Assembly (NCBI GenBank): GCA_022599915.1
Contig: JAHZLH010000056.1
Location: 1-60,170 of the forward strand
Source: Actinomycetes bacterium
GTDB lineage: Bacteria > Actinomycetota > Actinomycetes > S36-B12 > GCA-2699445
DNA: 60,170 bases
Direction of reading: 5' to 3'
Made by a program: the position numbers and the translations under genes. This document shows, piece after piece, positions 20,627 to 30,196 of this stretch. The notes beneath the pieces were generated by a model that searched no databases, was not told where the DNA came from, and saw nothing but the letters and a program-made list of their open reading frames with translations. How positions within the stretch are numbered: the stretch's first letter is position 1; every line of letters begins with the position of its first letter.

Positions 20627-22477
20627 ATGTGTGGAATCGTCGGATACGTCGGCAATGGAGCAGCCCTCGACATTGTGGTGGCTGGACTGCGCCGACTGGA
20701 ATATCGGGGCTACGACTCAGCGGGAGTGGCGCTGGTCGCGGATGAGGATCTGTGGACTCGCAAGCGTGCCGGCAAGATCGAGGTGCTCGAGAGTGAACTC
20801 GAACACGAGTCCCCGCCGATGTCCCACACTGGCATCGGTCACACTCGCTGGGCCACCCACGGTGGTCCCACCGATCGCAATGCTCACCCGCATGTGTCTG
20901 CCGACGGAAAAGTCGCGATCATCCACAACGGGATTATTGAGAACTTCGCCGAACTCCGCGAGGAGCTCGTAGACGCGGGCATTCCGCTGAGTTCGGAGAC
21001 TGACAGCGAAGTGGCCGCCCATTTGGTGGCTCGCATGCTGCCGGAGACAGGTGATGATTTGGCTGAGGCGATGCGGCTGGTGGCGCAGCGGTTGAAGGGA
21101 GCATTTACGTTGGTCGCGGTGGATGCGCGTCGACCAGATCGCATCGTGGGGGCACGACGCAACTCACCACTGGTGGTGGGTATCGGCGACGGCGAGGCTT
21201 TCTTGGCTAGCGATGTGGCCGCCTTCATCGCCCATACTCGTGACGCCATCGAACTAGGTCAAGACCAAGTCGTGGAGTTGACCGCCGATGGCGTGGAAGT
21301 GACCGACTTTTACGGCGAACCGGTGGCGACTCGACCGTTCACCGTGGACTGGGATGCCTCGGCCGCGGAAAAGGGCGGCTACGACCTGTTCATGCTCAAA
21401 GAGATCGCGGAGCAGCCGCGGGCGGTGGCCGACACCATGCGCGGACGTATCGATCGGGACGGTCGGTTGCAGTTAGACGACAGTCGTATCAGCGACAGTG
21501 AACTGCGCGAGATCGACAAAATCGTCGTGGTTGCCTGCGGGACCGCTTTTCACGCTGGGCTGGTCGCGAAGTACGCGATCGAGCATTGGACCAGAATCCC
21601 GGTGGAAGTGGAACTCGCCAGTGAGTTCCGCTACCGAGATCCCATCGTAGGTCGCAACACCCTGGTCATCGCCATCTCACAGTCCGGGGAGACCATGGAC
21701 ACGCTGATGGCAATGCGCTACGCGCGGGAGCAAGGTGCTCGGGTGCTGGCGATCTGCAACACTCTCGGATCGACCATCCCGCGGGAAAGTGACGCAGTTC
21801 TTTACACCTACGCGGGTCCAGAAATCGCGGTCGCGTCCACGAAAGCATTTCTCACTCAAATCATCGCTGCCTATCTCGTGGGTCTCTACCTGGCCCAAGT
21901 GCGCGGCAACATGTTCGGTGACGAAGTGACCCGGATCTTGGATCAGCTGGCGGATATGCCGGGCAAGGTGGATCTGGTGTTAGACACCGTTGAAGACGTA
22001 CGTGACGTTGCCCGAGAGTTGGCGGACTCGCGATCAGTGCTTTTCATCGGCCGGCATGTGGGCTTCCCGGTGGCGCTGGAGGGTGCGCTGAAACTTAAGG
22101 AACTCGCCTACATGCATGCCGAGGGATTTGCGGCGGGTGAGTTGAAGCATGGGCCGATCGCGCTGCTGGAGGAGGGGCTACCCGTGATCGTGGTGGTGCC
22201 GTCACCGAACAGCAGCACCATGCTGCACGACAAGATTGTTTCCAACATTCAAGAAGTACGGGCACGTGGTGCGCGAACGATTGTGCTGGCTGAAGAAGGT
22301 GACACGTCGGTGGACTCCTACGCCGACCACATCATCCGGTTGCCAGTGACCCCGACGCTGATGCAGCCACTGGTCGCCACGGTGCCACTGCAAGTCTTTG
22401 CCTGCGAGATGGCCACGGCGAAGGGCCACGACGTCGACCAGCCTCGCAACCTGGCCAAGTCAGTCACGGTGGAGTGA
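20627..22477 (+). CDS. glmS: Glutamine-fructose-6-phosphate aminotransferase
   Basis: Makes glucosamine-6-P from fructose-6-P and glutamine. Cys2 of MCGIVGYVG is the N-terminal nucleophile of the glutaminase domain (about 1-240). Two SIS sugar-isomerase domains follow (CGTAFHAGLVAKY and HVGFPVALEGALKLKE), and the protein ends with the family signature DVDQPRNLAKSVTVE. The 616-residue length is normal. No glmS-type ribozyme features are visible in the short upstream gap. Confidence 0.98.
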   Translation: MCGIVGYVGNGAALDIVVAGLRRLEYRGYDSAGVALVADEDLWTRKRAGKIEVLESELEHESPPMSHTGIGHTRWATHGGPTDRNAHPHVSADGKVAIIHNGIIENFAELREELVDAGIPLSSETDSEVAAHLVARMLPETGDDLAEAMRLVAQRLKGAFTLVAVDARRPDRIVGARRNSPLVVGIGDGEAFLASDVAAFIAHTRDAIELGQDQVVELTADGVEVTDFYGEPVATRPFTVDWDASAAEKGGYDLFMLKEIAEQPRAVADTMRGRIDRDGRLQLDDSRISDSELREIDKIVVVACGTAFHAGLVAKYAIEHWTRIPVEVELASEFRYRDPIVGRNTLVIAISQSGETMDTLMAMRYAREQGARVLAICNTLGSTIPRESDAVLYTYAGPEIAVASTKAFLTQIIAAYLVGLYLAQVRGNMFGDEVTRILDQLADMPGKVDLVLDTVEDVRDVARELADSRSVLFIGRHVGFPVALEGALKLKELAYMHAEGFAAGELKHGPIALLEEGLPVIVVVPSPNSSTMLHDKIVSNIQEVRARGARTIVLAEEGDTSVDSYADHIIRLPVTPTLMQPLVATVPLQVFACEMATAKGHDVDQPRNLAKSVTVE

Positions 22478-22480
22478 CTC

Positions 22481-23179
22481 ATGATTATCTGTCACGGGCT
22501 CAAGTTGATCTTTGTCAAGACAAAGAAAACCGGTGGGACATCCTTTGAAATAGCGCTATCGAAATACTGCAATGCGGACGACATCGTCTGCGATATTTCT
22601 GAGGGAGATGAACTCATCCGAGCCGAGCTGGGCTTTCAAGGGCCAGTGAACTTCAGACGCCGACAGCGGGAGAAGTATCTAGACCCTCGCTACGGCGAAG
22701 CCCATCCGAACGCGCGGATTATGGGCAAGTTCACAAGCCACATTCGCAGCCAGCGAATCTGTAGAAATATGGGGGAAGAACTCTTTTCTTCCTACACCAA
22801 GGTCTCTATTCACCGGGATCCGTTGGATTTTCTCGTATCGCAGTACTACTACAAGATGTATCGTCGCGGCCCGGAGCGCCAAATACCCTTCAAGCAGTGG
22901 CTCATCTCGGGAGAGAACTACAAGAACGTCCTCATCAACTACCGCATTGCACCAGTCGATGGTCCTTTTGCGATGGACGTTGTTCTCCGGCAAGAGTCAC
23001 TCGTTGCGGATATAGAGAAGGCCGCAAGTTTGCCGGAGGGCCTTGGATCTGTTCTTTCTTCCTTAAGTGCTAAGGGAAATCTGCGTGATCCCAAGTCACG
23101 AGACGCCCAAGAATTTTTCAAGCAGCAAGGGTGCGAGGAATACATCGAGATAGCCCGGGAGCTAGTGCCGCGCGCCTAA
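22481..23179 (+). CDS. Sulfotransferase-like protein
   Basis: A 232-residue protein that resembles the Sulfotransfer_2-type family, which moves sulfate from PAPS to sugars or other acceptors. FVKTKKTGGTSFE (residues 11-23) fits the 5'-phosphosulfate loop, and SIHRDPLDFLVSQYY (109-123) fits the 3'-phosphate site with R112 and S120. There is no signal peptide or membrane segment. It starts 3 nt after glmS, but its base and codon use (ATA, AGA, AAA, AT-rich third positions) differ strongly from its neighbours, which suggests acquisition. The acceptor is unknown; a non-sulfotransferase member of the fold cannot be excluded. Confidence 0.7.
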   Translation: MIICHGLKLIFVKTKKTGGTSFEIALSKYCNADDIVCDISEGDELIRAELGFQGPVNFRRRQREKYLDPRYGEAHPNARIMGKFTSHIRSQRICRNMGEELFSSYTKVSIHRDPLDFLVSQYYYKMYRRGPERQIPFKQWLISGENYKNVLINYRIAPVDGPFAMDVVLRQESLVADIEKAASLPEGLGSVLSSLSAKGNLRDPKSRDAQEFFKQQGCEEYIEIARELVPRA

Positions 23180-23259
23180 TCGCGTCACCGTCATCCCACT
23201 GGGTGTACAAACTCTCGCTGGTGCGCGAAACTGGCGCACTTCGTGACAATCTGGACACC

Positions 23260-23676
23260 GTGATCGTAGGTATCGGTATCGACATGGTGAACATTGCCAA
23301 GTTCGGTGCCAGCGTGTCGCGAGCACCCGGCTACGTGGAGGCACTACTCAATCCACGCGAGAGAGTTGATGAATCCGGCGAGGTGCGCACTGTGGCTTCC
23401 CTCGCGGCGAGGTATGCCGCGAAACAGGCACTGGCTAAGTCCATTGGGGTTCCGCCCGGAACCGACTTTTTGGAATGCGAAGTGATGGTAGAGCCGGACG
23501 GCCGGCCGTATGTAATCACACACGGTTCGTTGCGAGAGGCGGCGCGTCAACTGGGGGTGCGGTCTTGGCACGTGTCGCTGGCGGCAGAAGGCGACATGGC
23601 AGTTGCCTATGTTGTGGCTGAGGGGAGGGCCTCGCTTGCTGGCACAACGGCCGTGGAAGTCGCCGATTCCGCATAG
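23260..23676 (+). CDS. acpS: Holo-[acyl-carrier-protein] synthase
   Basis: Transfers 4'-phosphopantetheine from CoA to the acyl carrier protein. The GTG at 23260 gives 138 residues beginning with the metal-site motif VGIGIDMVNIAKF (D8), followed by RYAAKQALAKSIG with the second conserved acid/Lys region. The frame is open upstream to 23131 but that part overlaps the sulfotransferase gene and does not look like AcpS. A separate Streptomyces-like linkage of acpS with nnr and alr is preserved here. Confidence 0.93.
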   Translation: MIVGIGIDMVNIAKFGASVSRAPGYVEALLNPRERVDESGEVRTVASLAARYAAKQALAKSIGVPPGTDFLECEVMVEPDGRPYVITHGSLREAARQLGVRSWHVSLAAEGDMAVAYVVAEGRASLAGTTAVEVADSA

Positions 23677-23679
23677 AGT
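23674..23679 (+). promoter_or_regulatory. Candidate -10 of a leaderless nnr transcript
   Basis: TAGAGT includes the acpS TAG stop and ends 6 nt before the GTG start of nnr. No Shine-Dalgarno sequence fits in between. No -35 is recognisable. Confidence 0.4.
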
Positions 23680-23685
23680 GCGGTT

Positions 23686-25164
23686 GTGAGGTACGCCTAT
23701 CGGGTTGCTGCGGTGCGCGCGGCAGAAGAAGAACTAATGCGGACGGTCGCAGAGCCAGAATTAATGACAGTCGCTGCTGCTGGACTCGCCCGAGTTGCTG
23801 CCGGCGCCCTAGTCGGTGGTGTTGCTGGCGCCCGGGTAGTTGCCCTGGTCGGTTCCGGTAACAATGGCGGTGATGTGCTGTTCGCACTAGCTGACCTGGC
23901 CGGCCGGGGTGCTGCGGTCTCCGCCATCACGGTGGCCGACTCATCGCATGCCACCGGTGCCGCCGCCGTGCGAGCGGCGGGCGGACATGTCGTGACAGCG
24001 ACTGATTCAGCGGCAGCGACGATGACCAGTGAAGCTGACCTGGTCTTGGACGGCATCGTGGGTATTGGGGCGAGCGGCCAGCTGCGGTCCCCAGCAGCGG
24101 AATTGGTGCAGGCGGCGGCTGGCGCAGTAGTTATCGCCGCGGATGTTCCCAGCGGGGTAGACCCAGATACCGGTGCAGTGGCAGACGCCGAGCGAGTGGT
24201 CACCGCTGATGTCACCGTAACGTTCGGCTGTCTCAAGTCTGGTCTCCTTCTGGACCCAGGCCGGTGGCGAGCGGGAACGATCGAAGTAGTTGATATCGGA
24301 CTGGAACCAGCCCTGGCCCAACAGTCAGCCGATCTCGCGGTCTTGGACCCGATTGACGTTCGTCGCTGGTTTGCGCCGTTGTCACCGACGGACTACAAGT
24401 ACAGTCACGGTGTCTTGGCGGCAGCGGCCGGATCAGCGCAATATCCCGGCGCGGCCCATATGGTGGTGGGCGCTGCTCGCCATAGCGGTGTCGGCATGGT
24501 CCGGCTACACAGTTCGCCGCAATCGCTGGCTGCAGCCGAGGCTGTCGTTCATCGCTTTCCTGATGTCGTCATCACGACCGACGAGCCGCAACAGGATCCC
24601 CGGGCAACCGGATGGGTGATTGGTCCAGGCTTGGGTACTGATTCAGCTGCCGCGCAACTACTCGCGGACGTACTGGATACCGATCTGCCGGTAGTCGCGG
24701 ACGCTGACGCACTCACCTTGCTAGCGGAGCACCCCCCATTGCGGGAACGACTGCGGTTGCGGACCGCACCGAGCATCATCACCCCACACGTGGGTGAATT
24801 CACCCGGTTGGGATTTTCGTTGTCCGCAGATCGAGTCACGGCTGCCCGCGCCGCCGCTGCCGACTGCGGGGCGATTGTGGTGCTGAAGGGCGCCAGCAGC
24901 GTGATCGCCGAACCTGCCGGTGATGCGTTCGTGGATCTGATGGGAAGTCCGGCGTTGGCGACTGCCGGGACCGGTGATGCGTTGGCCGGCATCGTAGGCG
25001 CCGTGGCTGCCCGTGCCGGTGAGCGGACTTGCGCGGAAGCGGTAGCTGCCGGGGTCTATCTGCATGGTCTCGCTGGGAGGACCGCGGGCCGCAGTGGGCG
25101 GCCCACTACCGCATGGGACGTGGTCACTGCCGTTCCGGATGCGGTGGCTGAGATTCGCAGATGA
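23686..25164 (+). CDS. nnr: Bifunctional NAD(P)H-hydrate epimerase/dehydratase
   Basis: Repairs damaged NADHX/NADPHX. The N-terminal YjeF_N epimerase domain (about 1-210) carries GSGNNGGDVLFALADL; the C-terminal ADP-dependent dehydratase domain (about 225-490) carries AGTGDALAGIVGAVAARAG near its end. The 492-residue fusion is the usual form in many bacteria. It ends with an ATGA overlap with alr. Confidence 0.94.
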   Translation: MRYAYRVAAVRAAEEELMRTVAEPELMTVAAAGLARVAAGALVGGVAGARVVALVGSGNNGGDVLFALADLAGRGAAVSAITVADSSHATGAAAVRAAGGHVVTATDSAAATMTSEADLVLDGIVGIGASGQLRSPAAELVQAAAGAVVIAADVPSGVDPDTGAVADAERVVTADVTVTFGCLKSGLLLDPGRWRAGTIEVVDIGLEPALAQQSADLAVLDPIDVRRWFAPLSPTDYKYSHGVLAAAAGSAQYPGAAHMVVGAARHSGVGMVRLHSSPQSLAAAEAVVHRFPDVVITTDEPQQDPRATGWVIGPGLGTDSAAAQLLADVLDTDLPVVADADALTLLAEHPPLRERLRLRTAPSIITPHVGEFTRLGFSLSADRVTAARAAAADCGAIVVLKGASSVIAEPAGDAFVDLMGSPALATAGTGDALAGIVGAVAARAGERTCAEAVAAGVYLHGLAGRTAGRSGRPTTAWDVVTAVPDAVAEIRR

Positions 25165-26327
25165 GTGCTTCGGAGTCCCAGAACGGCAACAATGACACAG
25201 TGGACCGAGCAGTTGCCGAGGTAGATCTCGCTGCGATCGCAGCGAATATCGCTCGGCTGCGGGAGATCGCCCCCGGATCGTTACTGCAGGCCGTGGTGAA
25301 AGCTGACGCCTACGGCCACGGCATGCTGCCGGTGGCCGAAACAGCTCGACTGGCGGGAGTCGATTATTTGGGAGTTGCGCTCCCCGCCGAAGCAATGCAA
25401 CTGCGGCGGGCGGGCGATCAAGGACCACTGCTGTGTTGGCTCTACGCCCCGGGCGAAGACCTCACCGACTGCGCTGCTGCCGGAGTCGAAATAGCGGCGA
25501 GTTCGTCTCAGATGCTGAACCAGATCGCGGTCGCGGCGCAGCAAGCGGGCGCTCGAGTGGGAGTGCATCTGAAACTTGATACCGGTTTGGGTCGAAACGG
25601 TGCGACCCCGCAGCAGTGGGAGGAACTCCTTCGCCAAGCGCTGGCGCTGCGCGATGGCGGTCGCATCGACATCGTAGGTATCTGGAGTCATCTGGCCTCC
25701 GCTGATGAACCCGATAGTCCGGCAACCAACCAGCAACTGCAGGTCTTTCGAGAAGGTCTGGCACAGGCGGACAGCCTGGGTGTGCAGCCACGAGTGCGTC
25801 ATCTGGCCGCATCGGCGGGAACTTTCGCTTTCCCCGCCACCCATTTCGACATGGTGCGCTGTGGCATCGCGATGTACGGGCTGACTCCAGGTCCTGAACT
25901 GGGAACGGCAACCGAACTTGGCCTGCGGCCGGCGATGACGCTGAAAGCGCGGGTAGTGCTCAGCAAAGTGGTCCCAGCGGGCCACGGGGTTTCCTACGGG
26001 CAGACTTATCGCGCTGCCAGTCAGACTCGGCTGGCGCTAGTTCCGTTGGGTTATGCCGATGGCATCCCGCGGGCAGGATCGGGGCTATTGCCAGTGCGGG
26101 TTGCTGAAAGAACTTTCTCCGTTGCCGGTCGAGTGGCGATGGATCAGTTCGTGCTGGATGTCGGGGATGCGCCGATCAAGGCCGGTGCCGAGGTAGAACT
26201 CTTCGGCGAGGGCCGCTCAGCGGGCCCGACCGCGGATCAGTGGGCGGACAAGATTGGCACGATCGGCTATGAGATCGTCACCCGAATTGGTCCGCGGGTG
26301 CCTCGGCAGTATCGCGGGGTCGACTGA
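25161..26327 (+). CDS. alr: Alanine racemase
   Basis: PLP enzyme making D-alanine for peptidoglycan. The PLP lysine is K47 in VVKADAYGHG; the second catalytic residue is the tyrosine in HGVSYGQTY. The 388-residue length is typical. It overlaps nnr (ATGA) and the following hydrolase (TGATG), and with tsaE-tsaB-rimI-tsaD it keeps the order seen in Mycobacterium. Confidence 0.97.
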   Translation: MSASESQNGNNDTVDRAVAEVDLAAIAANIARLREIAPGSLLQAVVKADAYGHGMLPVAETARLAGVDYLGVALPAEAMQLRRAGDQGPLLCWLYAPGEDLTDCAAAGVEIAASSSQMLNQIAVAAQQAGARVGVHLKLDTGLGRNGATPQQWEELLRQALALRDGGRIDIVGIWSHLASADEPDSPATNQQLQVFREGLAQADSLGVQPRVRHLAASAGTFAFPATHFDMVRCGIAMYGLTPGPELGTATELGLRPAMTLKARVVLSKVVPAGHGVSYGQTYRAASQTRLALVPLGYADGIPRAGSGLLPVRVAERTFSVAGRVAMDQFVLDVGDAPIKAGAEVELFGEGRSAGPTADQWADKIGTIGYEIVTRIGPRVPRQYRGVD

Positions 26328-27388
26328 TGCAGTCGTCGCTACCCAAACGGTTAGGGGTCGCTGCGCTGGGGTTGGGAGCGGCAGCCGCTGGTGTCGGCTT
26401 GGGAATGTTGGCCGAACGAAACGCTGTCGGTCGATCTCGGTTCGACCCAGAACGGGATGAGCCATTGGGTATGTTGCGCGGTCGACGAGTGACTGTCATG
26501 GCGGACGATGGCACTGCGCTCATCGCTGAAATTGATGAGGCGAACGACGAATTCGATGATGAGTTGACGGTGATCTTCACCCACGGCTTTTCACTCAACA
26601 TGGACTGCTGGCACTACCAACAACGGGACCTGCGCGGCAATGTCCGGATGGTGTTTTGGGATCAGCGTTCTCACGGTCGCTCCGGCCGCGGTAGCCCGGA
26701 GACCCACAACGTTGATCAGCTAGGTCGAGATCTGGTTCGGATCATCGAGGACTGCGCGCCAACCGGGCCAGTTGTTCTGGCTGGTCACTCCATGGGCGGC
26801 ATGACAATCATGTCGCTCGCGGAGGAGCATCCAGAGTTGTTTGGCGACCGAGTCCGAGGGGTCGCACTGTTTGCGACCAGTTCCGGCCACATGAATGAGG
26901 TCAGTTTGGGGTTGCCTACTCCGGCGGCCGGGTTCGTCCATTCCCATACTTCCGAACTAGCGGCACTAGCGAAAGCCAACCGGGAGGTGATTGAACTAGG
27001 TCGGCACCACATTAGCGATCTGACCTATGCGCTGACTCATACGTACTCATTTGGCAGCAACTATTCCCAGAACCGCACTCAGTTCGTCGCTGACATGATT
27101 GCCAGTACACCGATCGACGTCATTGCCGATTTTGCGCCTCATTTGACTGCCCACGACAAGCAGGAAGCATTGGCAGCGTTGCAGTCGGGCGAGACCTTGG
27201 TGATGGTGGGTGATCGCGACTTGGTGACCCCGCATCATCACAGCGTCGAGATCGTTCGCCATATCCCCGGCGCAGAACTAGTGATTGTGCCAGCGACTGG
27301 CCACATGATCATTATCGAGCGGTATCACGATGTGAACCGATACCTGCTGGAACTCATCGACGCCGTGCGTAGGAACATCACAGCGTGA
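26327..27388 (+). CDS. Alpha/beta hydrolase with N-terminal membrane anchor
   Basis: A serine hydrolase of unknown substrate. The N-terminal 30 residues include a hydrophobic Gly/Ala-rich segment, probably a membrane anchor or signal. The fold motifs are FTHGFSLNMDCW (oxyanion region), the nucleophile elbow AGHSMGGM (S155) and the catalytic His in PATGHMIIIERY near the end. It lies between alr and tsaE, coupled to both by stop-start overlaps. A hydrolase at this spot is conserved in many actinobacteria, but its role is not known to me. Confidence 0.85.
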   Translation: MQSSLPKRLGVAALGLGAAAAGVGLGMLAERNAVGRSRFDPERDEPLGMLRGRRVTVMADDGTALIAEIDEANDEFDDELTVIFTHGFSLNMDCWHYQQRDLRGNVRMVFWDQRSHGRSGRGSPETHNVDQLGRDLVRIIEDCAPTGPVVLAGHSMGGMTIMSLAEEHPELFGDRVRGVALFATSSGHMNEVSLGLPTPAAGFVHSHTSELAALAKANREVIELGRHHISDLTYALTHTYSFGSNYSQNRTQFVADMIASTPIDVIADFAPHLTAHDKQEALAALQSGETLVMVGDRDLVTPHHHSVEIVRHIPGAELVIVPATGHMIIIERYHDVNRYLLELIDAVRRNITA

Positions 27389-27882
27389 CTGATTCGTTGC
27401 CCATCACGTTCCCGGTGCCTGATCCAGCCGCCACCGAAGCGCTGGGCGCTGCCTTGGCCGAGTTGCTACAGCCGGGGGACGCGGTGTGTCTGATCGGCCC
27501 GCTCGGAGCGGGCAAGACCACCTTCACCCGCGGGCTTGGGCGGGGGCTGGAACTTGCTGATCCAGTGGCCAGCCCCACCTTTGTCATCGCCCGCCAGCAC
27601 CGGGGCCCACGCGTGAACCTGTTGCATTGCGATGCCTATCGGGTGAGCGCTCCGGAAGAGTTCGCTGACCTCGATCTGGACACCGAGGCGGTGGTCACCG
27701 TGGTGGAGTGGGGACAATCAGTCATGGCCGAAATTTCCGACTCCTGGCTGGAGATCGAATTTGATCGCGGCGACGGCAGCGAGGAACACCGGCGCACGGT
27801 GGCGATTCGCGGTTGCGGGCCTCGGTGGGGCAGCGAGGAAATCGCGGCGGTGCAGCAGACCTGGCAGCAGGTGCTGATTTGA
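27385..27882 (+). CDS. tsaE: tRNA t6A biosynthesis ATPase TsaE
   Basis: ATPase partner of TsaB-TsaD in t6A37 tRNA modification. The Walker A GPLGAGKTTFTRGLGRGL is in the first 60 residues, with conserved ASPTFVIARQ and LHCDAYRV further on. It is 165 residues long. GTG overlaps the preceding TGA, and its own TGA overlaps the TTG start of tsaB. Confidence 0.95.
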   Translation: MTDSLPITFPVPDPAATEALGAALAELLQPGDAVCLIGPLGAGKTTFTRGLGRGLELADPVASPTFVIARQHRGPRVNLLHCDAYRVSAPEEFADLDLDTEAVVTVVEWGQSVMAEISDSWLEIEFDRGDGSEEHRRTVAIRGCGPRWGSEEIAAVQQTWQQVLI

Positions 27883-28514
27883 TTCTCGCTCTCGATACCT
27901 GTGGACCGTTTCCAGTAGTGGCGGCGGTTGATCGCAACGGCACAGTTCGGTTTGCTGACTCCGGTCAGCGGCAGCGTGCTCACGCGGAAGACCTAGCTCC
28001 GCTACTGCGCGCGGCCTTGGCATGCGGCGACCCTGATCTGGTGGCTACTGGTCGGGGGCCGGGTGCCTTTACTGGTCTGCGCGTAGGACTCGTGGCGGCT
28101 CAGACGCTGGCCTGGGCGCGCGAGATTCCGGCTGTGGGTGTCGGTTCGTTGGATGTTGTGGCGCAGCAGAGCGGGCTGGCCGACGGTTGGGCCATCTTAG
28201 ATGCTCGCCGTGGTGAGGTTTTCCTGGCGCACTACGCAGCCGGGCAACGGACCGCTGAGCCGCAGGTGCTCCCGCGGGATACTGCGCGGGAGTTGGTGGG
28301 CTCGGAGCCGGTCTGTGGCGATCAAGCGTTGCTCACTGATCCGGATCGTCGTGCCCGGGGTGCCACTGCACTGGACGCCAGCGCGTTGGCGGCAGTGGCG
28401 GTAGCCACGGCCGAACGAGTTGCTTCCGGTGATCAGCCAGACTCGCTAACGCCGCTGTATCTGCGCGCTCCCGACGTCACCTGGTCGGCGGCAAACAAGG
28501 GGGCTGGCTCATGA
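27879..28514 (+). CDS. tsaB: tRNA t6A biosynthesis protein TsaB
   Basis: Non-catalytic partner of TsaD (ASKHA fold). The TTG at 27879 gives 211 residues beginning MILALDTCG and contains the GRGPGAFTGLRVGLVAAQTL signature. The TTG is chosen because it overlaps the tsaE TGA (TTGA) and places ILALDT at the N-terminus, as in other TsaB proteins. Confidence 0.94.
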   Translation: MILALDTCGPFPVVAAVDRNGTVRFADSGQRQRAHAEDLAPLLRAALACGDPDLVATGRGPGAFTGLRVGLVAAQTLAWAREIPAVGVGSLDVVAQQSGLADGWAILDARRGEVFLAHYAAGQRTAEPQVLPRDTARELVGSEPVCGDQALLTDPDRRARGATALDASALAAVAVATAERVASGDQPDSLTPLYLRAPDVTWSAANKGAGS

Positions 28515-29005
28515 GTTCAGCGGGCCTCACCACCATCCGTCCGGCGATCCCGACGGATGCCGAGCAGATGCGGGCTATCGAGCAGGAACTCTTTGGTGCT
28601 GATGCGTGGAGCGCGGAACAAATCGATCACGAACTGGCCCGGCTGTCGCTGGATCGCTGGTATCTGGTCGCTGAACAGTCTGATGTTCTTGTCGGCTACG
28701 CCGGGATTTTTCTCTCGCCGCCCGACGCCGATGTTCAAACGGTTGCGGTGACTGCCGCAGTGCAAGGAGCCGGGGTTGGACAGCAACTCTTGATCCGAGT
28801 GATCCAAGCCGCGTGGGAACAAGACTGCAGCAGGATTTTTCTTGAGGTGCGGGCTGACAACACTGCGGCACTGCGGCTCTATGAATCGGCAGGGTTCATT
28901 CGTCTCGGGGTGCGGCGCAGGTACTACGCAGATGGCACCGACGCGGTCAACATGCGACTGCGGCGCAGCGAACCTCTGCCACTCTCGGAGGTGCCGCATG
29001 GCTGA
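28511..29005 (+). CDS. rimI: Ribosomal protein N-acetyltransferase RimI-like
   Basis: GNAT acetyltransferase, in E. coli acting on the N-terminus of S18. The acetyl-CoA loop is [14 protein letters not shown], followed by [20 protein letters not shown]. It is 164 residues long and sits between tsaB and tsaD, overlapping both; this order is common across bacteria. Confidence 0.92.
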   Translation: MSSAGLTTIRPAIPTDAEQMRAIEQELFGADAWSAEQIDHELARLSLDRWYLVAEQSDVLVGYAGIFLSPPDADVQTVAVTAAVQGAGVGQQLLIRVIQAAWEQDCSRIFLEVRADNTAALRLYESAGFIRLGVRRRYYADGTDAVNMRLRRSEPLPLSEVPHG

Positions 29006-30050
29006 CGAGCCGCTCGTATTGGGCATCGAAACCTCCTGCGACGAAACCGGCGTCGGCATTGTGGCGGGGCACCGGCTGCTGGCCAACACGATCGCTAGCA
29101 GCGCCGACGAGCACGCCCGATTCGGTGGCATCGTGCCGGAGGTAGCCAGCCGAGCCCACCTGGAAGCCATGGTGCCGACCTTGCAGCGGGCCTGTAGTGA
29201 TGCCGGAGTTTCGCTGCACGATGTGGACGCGATTGCGGTTACCGCGGGTCCCGGTTTGGCGGGAGCTCTGGTGGTGGGGGTGAGCGCTGCCAAGGCGCTC
29301 GGGCTGGCGCTGGATAAGCCGGTCTATGGCGTGAACCATTTGGCCTCGCACGTCGCGGTGGAAGGCTTGTCGGGCACTCCGGTACCGGAACCGTCGGTAG
29401 CCCTGTTGGTATCTGGTGGCCACAGCTCGCTGTTGGCTGTGACCGATCTGGTGACCGGTATTTCACCGATGGGAGCCACGATCGACGATGCGGCCGGTGA
29501 GGCTTTCGACAAAGTGGCGCGGTTGTTAGGGCTGCCCTTTCCAGGTGGTCCCTACATCGATCAGCTAGCTGCTGAGGGAGACCCGACCGCCATCGACTTT
29601 CCGCGAGGACTAACCAGTGGCCGGGACCTGCAGCGGCACCGGTACGACTTTTCGTTCAGCGGGCTGAAGACCGCTGTGGCTCGCTGGGTGGAACAGTGCC
29701 AAGCTGCGGGTCGAGAAGTACCGGTCGCTGACGTTGCCGCAAGTTTCCAAGAAGCAGTCGCTGACGTCTTAGTTCGCAAGTCGGTGGCGGTATGCGCCGA
29801 GCAAGGCTTTGACCATCTGATTATTGGCGGCGGGGTTGCGGCTAATTCCAGGTTGCGGGCACTGGCCGAACAGCGCAGCGAGGCCGCCGGAATTCGGCTG
29901 AGAATTCCGGCGCCAGGATTGTGTACCGACAACGGTGCCATGGTGGCAGCGTTGGGATCGCTAGCTGTGAGCCGAGGGATTGCTCCCAGTGTTGATGATT
30001 TTCCGGCGGAGTCCTCGCTGCCGGTGACGCAGGTCACTGTACAGACGTAA
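28998..30050 (+). CDS. tsaD: tRNA N6-adenosine threonylcarbamoyltransferase TsaD
   Basis: Catalytic subunit of t6A formation. The ATG at 28998 gives 350 residues starting [20 protein letters not shown]; the metal ligands lie in [12 protein letters not shown] and the ATP-binding region in [11 protein letters not shown]. It overlaps rimI by 8 nt. An in-frame extension upstream belongs to the rimI region and is ignored. An intrinsic terminator follows. Confidence 0.97.
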   Translation: MADEPLVLGIETSCDETGVGIVAGHRLLANTIASSADEHARFGGIVPEVASRAHLEAMVPTLQRACSDAGVSLHDVDAIAVTAGPGLAGALVVGVSAAKALGLALDKPVYGVNHLASHVAVEGLSGTPVPEPSVALLVSGGHSSLLAVTDLVTGISPMGATIDDAAGEAFDKVARLLGLPFPGGPYIDQLAAEGDPTAIDFPRGLTSGRDLQRHRYDFSFSGLKTAVARWVEQCQAAGREVPVADVAASFQEAVADVLVRKSVAVCAEQGFDHLIIGGGVAANSRLRALAEQRSEAAGIRLRIPAPGLCTDNGAMVAALGSLAVSRGIAPSVDDFPAESSLPVTQVTVQT

Positions 30051-30063
30051 ACGTGGCTCGGGT

Positions 30064-30084
30064 TTGCGGCAAACCGCAATTTTT
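30064..30084 (+). terminator. Intrinsic terminator after tsaD
   Basis: TTGCGG-CAAA-CCGCAA forms a 6-bp stem followed at once by TTTTT. An overlapping stem GGTTTG/CAAACC (30061-30075) is also possible. A second weak repeat, CAAGAT (30088) with ATCTTG (30110), encloses a run of nine T. It closes the glmS/acpS-to-tsaD run and isolates the giant gene downstream. Confidence 0.65.
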
Positions 30085-30196
30085 CCTCAAGATTCCCAAT
30101 TTTTTTTTGATCTTGGGTGCATGAGACCGCTTGTTATTTTCAAGTTTGCATGTATTGGTCTTGCGGGGCGCGGGGTGTCCCACTCAGGAGGAATCT

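Noticed and set aside
23131-23259. Upstream extension of acpS overlapping the sulfotransferase-like gene
   Set aside because: The extra 43 residues do not resemble AcpS, and the GTG at 23260 gives the normal N-terminus.
30100-30108. Run of nine T as a possible sequencing or slippage artefact
   Set aside because: It is intergenic, affects no reading frame and forms part of a terminator-like region.
30131-30196. Upstream TTG start for the giant protein
   Set aside because: No ribosome binding site, and the extra 22 residues would precede a standard signal peptide that begins properly at the GTG behind caggagg.
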